Below are positions 57,697-64,000 of a stretch of 64,000 bases of DNA, piece after piece; positions within the stretch are counted from its first letter, which is position 1, and each line of letters opens with the position of its first letter. The translations under genes and the position numbers were made by a program. The stretch lies in the NCBI GenBank assembly GCA_963682025.1, contig OY821519.1, forward strand, positions 95,755,585 to 95,819,584. The letters are read 5' to 3'. Below the pieces are notes generated by a model, which was given only the letters and a program-made list of their open reading frames with translations, made no database searches and had not been told where the DNA came from. This DNA is from Cordilura impudica. Taxonomy: Eukaryota > Arthropoda > Insecta > Diptera > Scathophagidae.

Positions 57697-58437
57697 AAAT
57701 CATTTTTCATTGGCCAAAATTCTGTAACTTTTGAACCGATCAAAATATTTTAGTACTGTTTTTTTTAATAGATAGATAGATAGTTGATCTTGACTCAGTG
57801 TGAATTTCATTTAAATTGATTGAGTACTTTTTAAGGAATTCTAGGTCAAAGTTTAACTTTTGATTTTTTTTAACTTTTAGCGTGATATATGTTTTTTTTT
57901 ATTTATTTTTATTTATTAGAAAGTGTCATATTTGGAGTTAAATAATTATTATAAACATTTTTTGTAATAATGAAATTTTTTTAATGCTTACACTCAAAAA
58001 AATTTTTACACTCAAAAAAATTTTTACACGCAACAAAATAGTAAAATTCACTAGAAATTTAACTAGTATTACTAAAAAATTAAAAATGTTTGCTATCAAA
58101 TTTGCAATTTGCTGACACTCAAGGAATATTATTATTACTACAGAAAAATTTATTAGTGTTTGCTGCCTAATTTGTTACACTAGCTAAATAAATCTGCTAA
58201 ACATTAGCGCAATGATTCTAATTTTTTTTTTAATTTTGATATGAAAATATGGGTTCTTATTTTTTGAATCTTTCTTATCTATTAAAACATTGCATTCATA
58301 TGTGGGAAACCTTTTAAGAATAAAAACTGCAATAGATTTAAATAGCATTTGTAACAATGGTAGGTTCTGTTTATTATTATTTTTTACTAATACTATGTTT
58401 TTCGTACTTAAATAACAATGAAAGGCAATTATAATTA
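57697..58437. other. Downstream flank of the Transib gene
   Basis: Contains a short GATA run (57766-57782) and a direct repeat of CACTCAAAAAAATTTTTA at about 57991-58030. The Transib 3' terminal inverted repeat should lie in or beyond this interval; I could not identify it. Confidence 0.4.
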
Positions 58438-60516
58438 TTATTCATTAGACTCAAATATTGATTGCAAATATTCCATATTTTGTTCTGTGCTATTTCTGTT
58501 CTTTAGTAGTTTTTTGGCTTCTTCATCTAAATCCCGATGTTCCACTTTCCATTGATTTCGAATACTGGAGATGAACGGATCTGACGTTGCCAATAATATA
58601 TTAAATAGATCTTCATTTGTGGAATTTCGTGACATTTTTCTAGTATTGTGCTGTCTATAAAATCTGTAATCCTTGTTCCTTTTTTCCTGAGCCTCCTCTG
58701 ATAGATCTCCAAGTGGCACCAAATGATATTTAATGACATCTTCTCCATGATAAAGGATTTTGTGGACTGTTGCAGACATATTTCTCCATGGGTAGTTGGT
58801 TGTATATATTTTTGCAGTTTCCTTAGCATAATCTCCAAATTTTCTAGAGTCAATTTCTTCATTGCACGCAAGTACTTCTAGGATTATTTTAAATCTGAAA
58901 ATAAGGTTTAAATCCACTCCTGTTATTTCAGATGCTGTTTCTGGATCTGAAAAGAATCTTCTTGCGGTATTGCCATCATTTGTATTGCCTGACCCTTGTT
59001 TTGGCTGATCTATAATCAATCCAAATTTGCGATATTCATCTTGAACATGTTTCTTTTTTGAACTTCTTAACTCTTTGTTGGTTTCGTTGTTTCTTATTGA
59101 TCCTGAAGGCCCGAAATCCAAATCATAACTGATTTTTAGTATGTGTTCCATAAGTCGTATTCTTGCATGTAGTGGTGATAATCCAAATTCGAAGGCATCG
59201 GTATTATCGAATGATTTTGTCGGGACTTGGTTTAATTGGCTTGATGTTGCTTGGCATATAATGCAGCTGGATGCAGCCTTCGTGTTAGTCAAAGCCTGAC
59301 CTACTTTTCCATCTATCATTGTCAGCACTAATTGGTAGCTTACTTCAATTTGCTGCCCATCTAACTGTAATTGTAATGGCTGTAGTGTTGCTATTTGGGC
59401 CTTGATATCACTAACTTCTTTGTTAATGGCATCATGACTTTCTTTTTTGAATTCAAATTTGATTGGCCTGCAGTATTTCGTAGAAGATGGTGTCTCATTT
59501 TTCCAAATATCCATTGTTTGCGTTGTACTACTCGAAGGCTCCGAATCTTCCAAAATCTTTTTCAATCGCAATGGTACAAATGATACCATGAACATATCTG
59601 AGTCCGAAATATTTTCACATACAACTTGTTTGTATTGTTTTTGTCCCGAAGAACCATCACATCCCCATTTATAAAATAGAATTAACTTTGTGTTTCCATA
59701 TTTCTTTAACTCAGTTCCTGTTATTGATTGTAGCAAGCGTTTGGCTGTGTGATCAAGTAAAGATTGTAGTTGTACTTCTGCCGAAATTGGTGTGATTGTA
59801 ATAGTGTCCTTTGATGGCAAACAGTCTATTTTAGCAGCTGTTATGTGATGATATGCTGGATACATATTTGAGCCTTTTTCAATCGCACGCAATCTGAGCT
59901 GAATATATTGGTGTTTTGTTAATTTCAAATCCAGAAATAATGCTAATGCCTCCTCATTTGTGAACTGTTTTGCATCGCTCGGAGTTGGTATACTTTTAAG
60001 AATTCGCTTTGTTCTCACTGGACTAGCATTACAAGTTTTTTCAATGATATCCACTTTTGTTAATTGGTTTTGTGCTCGTAATTGATGTAGAAAAGATTCT
60101 TTTATATTTGTAGAACCAATTTCCTCGTTAAAATTTTTAAGTTTCCGCCTCTTAGATCTATCGCTGCAGTTGTCCAATGATTTGCGTGGTCTTCCAGCCT
60201 TATCTAGCTTTGCTGTTTCTCCACCAACATTAAGTTGGCCTTCTAACCAGTTTGCACTTTTATTATAAAACTTTTGTTTACAGTAGTTAACTTCTTTCAA
60301 TCGTTTTTTTAGTACTTTGACGAAATTAGATAATTGCTCTTGTATTTCGGTACTAGACGAATTTAAGTTTAATTTTATTTTAACGTAACTAAGAACATCT
60401 TCCTGGTTTTTGTTTCGAAAATACTCTTCGGCCAGTTCTTTATAACTAAAGTTCTCCATATTTTTCTCAATATTTTTATTTGCGTCTGTTATCACTTTTT
60501 TATCACTTTTTATCAC
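58438..60516 (-). CDS. Transib transposase (RAG1-related), uninterrupted, 692 aa
   Basis: DDE transposase for cut-and-paste transposition of a Transib element; Transib is the transposon group from which the RAG1 core descends. In residue order: a basic AGRPRKSL and SDRSKRRKLK region (107-126), like the RAG1 nonamer-binding GGRPR motif; EEALALFLDL (188-197); GSNMYPAYHHI (215-225). The triad comprises Asp287 in KWGCDGSSG, Asp402 in TMIDGKVGQAL, and Glu611 in SEEAQEKRNKD. Zinc ligands are Cys418/Cys421 (CIIC) and His585/His590 (HKILYH), with the same 5-residue His spacing as RAG1 His937/His942. Further family blocks: GLSPLHARIRL (445-455), GNTNDGNTARRFF (510-522), FRFKIILEVLA (540-550). Length equals the full-length family. 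Start may be Met1 or Met20 (MENFSYKEL). No stop or frameshift, so it could be active. Terminal repeats not located. Confidence 0.9.
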   Translation of the reverse strand: MIKSDKKVITDANKNIEKNMENFSYKELAEEYFRNKNQEDVLSYVKIKLNLNSSSTEIQEQLSNFVKVLKKRLKEVNYCKQKFYNKSANWLEGQLNVGGETAKLDKAGRPRKSLDNCSDRSKRRKLKNFNEEIGSTNIKESFLHQLRAQNQLTKVDIIEKTCNASPVRTKRILKSIPTPSDAKQFTNEEALALFLDLKLTKHQYIQLRLRAIEKGSNMYPAYHHITAAKIDCLPSKDTITITPISAEVQLQSLLDHTAKRLLQSITGTELKKYGNTKLILFYKWGCDGSSGQKQYKQVVCENISDSDMFMVSFVPLRLKKILEDSEPSSSTTQTMDIWKNETPSSTKYCRPIKFEFKKESHDAINKEVSDIKAQIATLQPLQLQLDGQQIEVSYQLVLTMIDGKVGQALTNTKAASSCIICQATSSQLNQVPTKSFDNTDAFEFGLSPLHARIRLMEHILKISYDLDFGPSGSIRNNETNKELRSSKKKHVQDEYRKFGLIIDQPKQGSGNTNDGNTARRFFSDPETASEITGVDLNLIFRFKIILEVLACNEEIDSRKFGDYAKETAKIYTTNYPWRNMSATVHKILYHGEDVIKYHLVPLGDLSEEAQEKRNKDYRFYRQHNTRKMSRNSTNEDLFNILLATSDPFISSIRNQWKVEHRDLDEEAKKLLKNRNSTEQNMEYLQSIFESNE

Positions 60517-61670
60517 TTGCGAATATACGTCCGTACACTTGAAGTATTAACTTATTATTGAGTAATCCCTTATAGAATCCGTCATTTTATACATTTTTAG
60601 GTACATGTTATTCACACATTGATCTTTAATTTCATAGCAGGTAGTACTTAAATTGAACAAAACTGCACTTGTTATCCAGACTTCAATATCAGGTAAAACT
60701 AATTAGTTTCTCGCCAATATGGGGTGGTTTTTTATCTTTAGTGGTTTAGTGCCGCGATTATTGACAAACTTATAAAATTGTTTATGACTTTGGTTGACCC
60801 TTAAATTTGACAACAGGTAAATTAAGAAAGAGATCATTTGTTTACTGTAGAACCTATTGTGATCATTTTATGACTTATTTTTTTGCTGATCAAAACAAAG
60901 CCAATAAACCCTTTCGCAGGTATTTTATTTAATTATTTTACTTTTACGTAGTCTAAAGTAAAAAAACAAAATTTTTTTTAGAGTAATTTTTTTAGAGTAA
61001 TTTCATTAAAATGAAAAAAGTGTTCTACCGGGGGCTCGTGGGGGGTGCAAAAGTATATATAGGGTTAAACAGGATACATTCGCCTTTCTCCGGGTGGTAT
61101 ACGTTTCTTGTTCCCTTACTTCCTTTAGAAGTTCTATTCCACTAAAGTTTAAATTTGAGAAAAATATAGTGGTTTCATAAATATTTCATAACGCCCCTAA
61201 TATCAAACGTTAGAACTGTGACTACTTACAAAAACTAAAGACTATAATCCTACTAACATTATAAAAAAGACCGCAGGCCAATATCGATGATAGCTTGCGA
61301 GTAGTAACCATTTATTTTTGATAAAAAACAAAAAAAAAACACCTTTTGCTGAATTAAAAAAAACAGTTGAGTTTGACAGCATGCCACGCCCACAATTATC
61401 AATAGTTTAACCTAATTTTTTGGCTACCTTAATCTGGATATATAAGCTACAAAAAGGAGTAAAAATTTTAAAAATCGATGACAAAAAAAAATTTGACTTT
61501 TGGCCAATGAAATCAAAATTTGAGCCACAGTGCGCCGCTGCTACATCCATGGATTTCTTCTCAAAATACGACCCTGGTGAAGGTACATCCTGAATGACAA
61601 GCCCTGAGGATAACCTGCTAATATTCCAGTTTGTGTTAAATTATTGGAGACAATGGAAACACTAAAACTT
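60517..61670. other. Upstream flank of the Transib gene
   Basis: Should contain the 5' leader and terminal repeat of the element. The nearest candidate is CACTAAACCACTAAAG on the minus strand at about 60740-60755, but no partner is seen on the other side. The rest shows nothing coding. Confidence 0.35.
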
Positions 61671-61674
61671 AACT

Positions 61675-62461
61675 CTGTGGTTTACTAGAATAACCGCGTA
61701 TGTCATAAAATCAAAATGTTTAGGGGAGCCAAAAAACGTTATATTTGAAATTATGGGCTCGATATAAAGATTTTAGAGCTTTTTATTTAACAGTCCTGTA
61801 GATATGGGCAATAAATACTTTATATAAAATTTTGAGTCAAAAATTTTCACAGAAATAGATCCTAGAGAAGGACGAAAAAACACTTAAAGTGTGTGCAGAC
61901 AAAACAACTTATGTCGACAAACGTCGTTTTCTTTGAAAAAGAAAACTACCATTGCAACCAACCATGTAGACATAAGTTGTTGCTTGCAAAATTGATTTTT
62001 TTATTCGTCAACCAAAAGGTAACGGGACTTACGATGAGAATATAACAACGTATTAAGAATAATAGTGACAAAAAATAACAGAAATAAACCCACAAGTTTT
62101 TACAATACTTACAATACTTACAAGTTTTTACAATAACCCACAAGTGTTTAATATACTGAAAACTAACCCAAAATTATTTTGCATTTTTTTTTCATTAATA
62201 ACAACGTATGTTGCTGTGTGTCGTTTTCTGAGAAAATAATTTGTCAGCGATCAAACGTAGGTTGACATACGTCGTTAGTGCTGCAAATTAATTTAATAAA
62301 CGTTTAAGTTACGTCGTTATTTAAAGAAAAACTCAGAAATGGTCAATATTTTTTTTTAAAAAATGTAAAACATGCTCTTTTCATTAAAAATTAATATATT
62401 TGACATCGTTAACTCAAAACTGACAAAAATGGACATTCGCGGTTATTCCAGAAAACCACAG
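61675..62461. mobile_element. 787-bp MITE with 4-bp TSD AACT and internal palindromes
   Basis: TIRs of 31 bases: CTGTGGTTTACTAGAATAAC (continuing CGCGTATGTCA), against inverse CTGTGGTTTTCTGGAATAAC. AACT flanks both ends (61671-61674, 62462-62465). The interior has hairpins such as CAACTTATGTCGACA with TGTAGACATAAGTTG at about 61908-61981. No coding capacity. Confidence 0.75.
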
Positions 62462-62465
62462 AACT

Positions 62466-63102
62466 GTCTAAGGAAATCATACCAGTAGGTTTTGCATGTC
62501 TTAAATTTAAGTTTATGAGTATTATTATGTGCATTACGTTCAGGGGCGTAGCCAGGAAGGCCGGGCTACCCCCGAAATTATTTTAAAATTTTTAATTTCA
62601 TATACACTTTCACATCATATCATCACATTTCTTTGGATTTTTAAAAGCACCTAAAAATGAGAGTAAAATACTTTCTAATATTTTTTTTATAATTAGGACA
62701 TTATTGAAAATCAAAATTTGTTTTGATTTATGAAACCGTAACGAAAATATCCTAACAATTGAAACTTAGATTATTTGTAGTTGACTCTAATCGTTTCAAT
62801 ATTTTAGTTTTATATAAATTAAAGATACCATTAACCTTAGGCCCTTAGTTTGTATCTTTTGGGTTTGCTTTCGGTTTGAATTTGTATAGAATAAATCGAA
62901 TTTTTTAAATTCACTTCAAAGTTTTCATACAAATTTCAAGCGTATGGTTACGTTTTTTTTTATAACATACATATATATACATTAATTCAAGAAAGTTTTT
63001 TTGGGTCACAAAATGTAAGTAGGCTTAAAAGAAATAGTTTATTTTACGAAAATGTATTACAATAATATCCTAAACTAGAGCTAACTTTTAAATTTCAATT
63101 AA
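62466..63102. other. Unassigned stretch with one hAT-like terminus
   Basis: CAGGGGCGTAGCCAGG at about 62540-62555 matches a common hAT terminal repeat, but no inverse partner is found before 64000. The rest is AT-rich. Confidence 0.35.
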
Positions 63103-63471
63103 TCTATAATATTAATAAGCTAGGCGATTTTTTGTTACCGATTTTTTTTTCCACCGTTTTATCCCGCTTTTGACCAAACGCATATTATTTGAAAGGTATT
63201 TCTTTATAGCCGTTTTCCAGATTTTAAAATTTTTTCCTTTATTTTGAGTAAATTGCATTTAATGTTGCTACTAACACATACATAAAATTATACAATGCTA
63301 TGTGTGTGTTTATTAAGTTTGTTAATGTGTTTGTAATAAAAATGAGTTTGGTTTTTGTGTTGATTTGTGAATTGGCTATAATTGATTAGCTTACTTTTAG
63401 GGTCTTTATTTAATGAAAAAATAAAATTTCCTAGAATTTGCGCTCGAATTTCGAGGGCTGGAATCTGGTAG
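63103..63471 (+). mobile_element. Non-autonomous Helitron-like element H3
   Basis: Starts TCTATAATATTAATAAGC after A. It ends with hairpin GCTCGAATTTCGAG, spacer GGCTGGAATCTG, and GTAG (mutated CTAG). Directly abuts H4 without a spacer. Confidence 0.72.
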
Positions 63472-63832
63472 TTTTTAATATTAATAGGCTAAGCCATTTC
63501 TTGTTACAGATGTTTTGTTCTACCGTTTTATCCCGATTTTGACCAATCGTATATTATTTGAAAGGTATTTCTTTTTAGCCGTTTTGCAGATTTACAGATT
63601 TTTTAATTTTTTCCACTGCTTTGAGTAAATTGCATTTAAAGTTGATACTAACACGTACATAAAATTATACATATGCTATGTGTGTTCTATTAAATTTGTT
63701 AATGTGTTTGTCAATTAATTTGTTATCTTCATTCACAATAATAATAAACCAAAAAAGTGTTGGTTTGTGAATTGGCTAAGTTGAAAGTTTCCTAGAAATT
63801 GCACTCGAATTTCAAGCGCTGGAATCTGCTAG
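63472..63832 (+). mobile_element. Non-autonomous Helitron-like element H4
   Basis: Starts TTTTTAATATTAATAGGC, aligning base for base with the family start TCTATAATATTAATAGGC, and begins at the base right after the H3 terminus. Ends GAATTTCAAGCGCTGGAATC, TGCTAG, followed by T. 361 bp. Confidence 0.72.
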
Positions 63833-64000
63833 TTAATATATAATAAGCATTTTGTCAGTGAAAGAACCGACCGAAAGTGATGAAAACTTTAAAACTCTTT
63901 TGAGATAGTGTACAAAAAGCACTAAAAATTGCCTCCAACATTAGGCCATTTATACAAAATGAACTAATAAATATAATATGAAAAGAAATACAAAAATACA

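Noticed and set aside
57541..60516. Zinc-knuckle fragment (57541-57696) as part of the Transib gene
   Set aside because: Opposite strand, about 0.7 kb beyond the Transib stop codon, and the Transib frame is already complete.
60740..60755. CACTAAACCACTAAAG on the minus strand as the Transib 5' terminus
   Set aside because: The heptamer departs from CACWATG-type ends and no inverted partner is seen left of 58438.
62540..62555. CAGGGGCGTAGCCAGG as a complete hAT element
   Set aside because: Only one terminus is present; no inverse copy is found in the remaining 1.4 kb.
1..64000. CRISPR array, rRNA, riboswitch or operon features
   Set aside because: None seen; the tandem repeats here are minisatellites or transposon arms, and the window is eukaryotic.

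Overview
The window reads as AT-rich (roughly 70 percent) repeat-dominated chromosomal DNA of a higher dipteran, probably a calyptrate fly. The evidence is two recognisable insect host genes: a six-exon Methuselah-family GPCR with short fly-type introns, and a one-exon vitelline-membrane (VM domain) protein. These sit in a sea of nested transposable elements. There is no operon structure, CRISPR array, rRNA gene or intact tRNA. Assignments come from reading motifs and comparing copies inside the window; no database search was possible.

Layout. 1-960: decayed Transib transposase running off the left edge. 1.3-5.5 kb: a mosaic repeat (family M, copy M1) holding an inverted-repeat element, a Harbinger-like MITE and two tandem U1 snRNA-derived pseudogenes. 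5.8-6.3 kb: non-autonomous Helitron H1. 6.8-8.74 kb: Methuselah-like receptor (+). 9.35-12.99 kb: hAT-like foldback element with tandem repeats in its arms, carrying a second foldback and a family F1 element. 14.3-17.1 kb: degenerate GGTACTTTTTTAAGAAAA minisatellite with higher-order duplication. 17.2-20.5 kb: Helitron H2, tandem repeats, Harbinger-like MITE, F1 copy. 20.5-23.9 kb: two inverted copies of an unclassified transposase-like element, one complete with 0.5-kb terminal inverted repeats (TIRs). 25.2-26.0 kb: two MITEs.

26.1-40.5 kb: one F1 element split by about 13.8 kb of nested insertions. These are a 3.4-kb element with 1-kb inverted repeats, then a Tc1-like element that itself holds a DUF7869-like gene and two near-identical 3-kb M copies. 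40.8-44.4 kb: MITE and two LINE fragments. 45.3-45.9 kb: mariner pseudogene. 46.1-46.4 kb: VM-domain gene (-). 47.3-50.1 kb: three F1 copies in a row, one hit by a short LINE fragment with a perfect 14-bp target-site duplication (TSD). 51.8-56.8 kb: LINE copy B, broken by a MITE, an F1 element and a zinc-finger gene fragment. 58.4-60.5 kb: an uninterrupted 692-codon Transib transposase (-) with a complete RAG1-type active site. 61.7-62.5 kb: MITE. 63.1-63.8 kb: two Helitron copies joined head to tail with no spacer.

The host genes are unrelated to each other. What links most of the window is transposon stratigraphy: intact copies elsewhere in the window serve as empty sites that date and delimit insertions. 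The best functional candidate for a live system is the Transib transposase, from the transposon family that is the closest known relative of the V(D)J recombinase RAG1.
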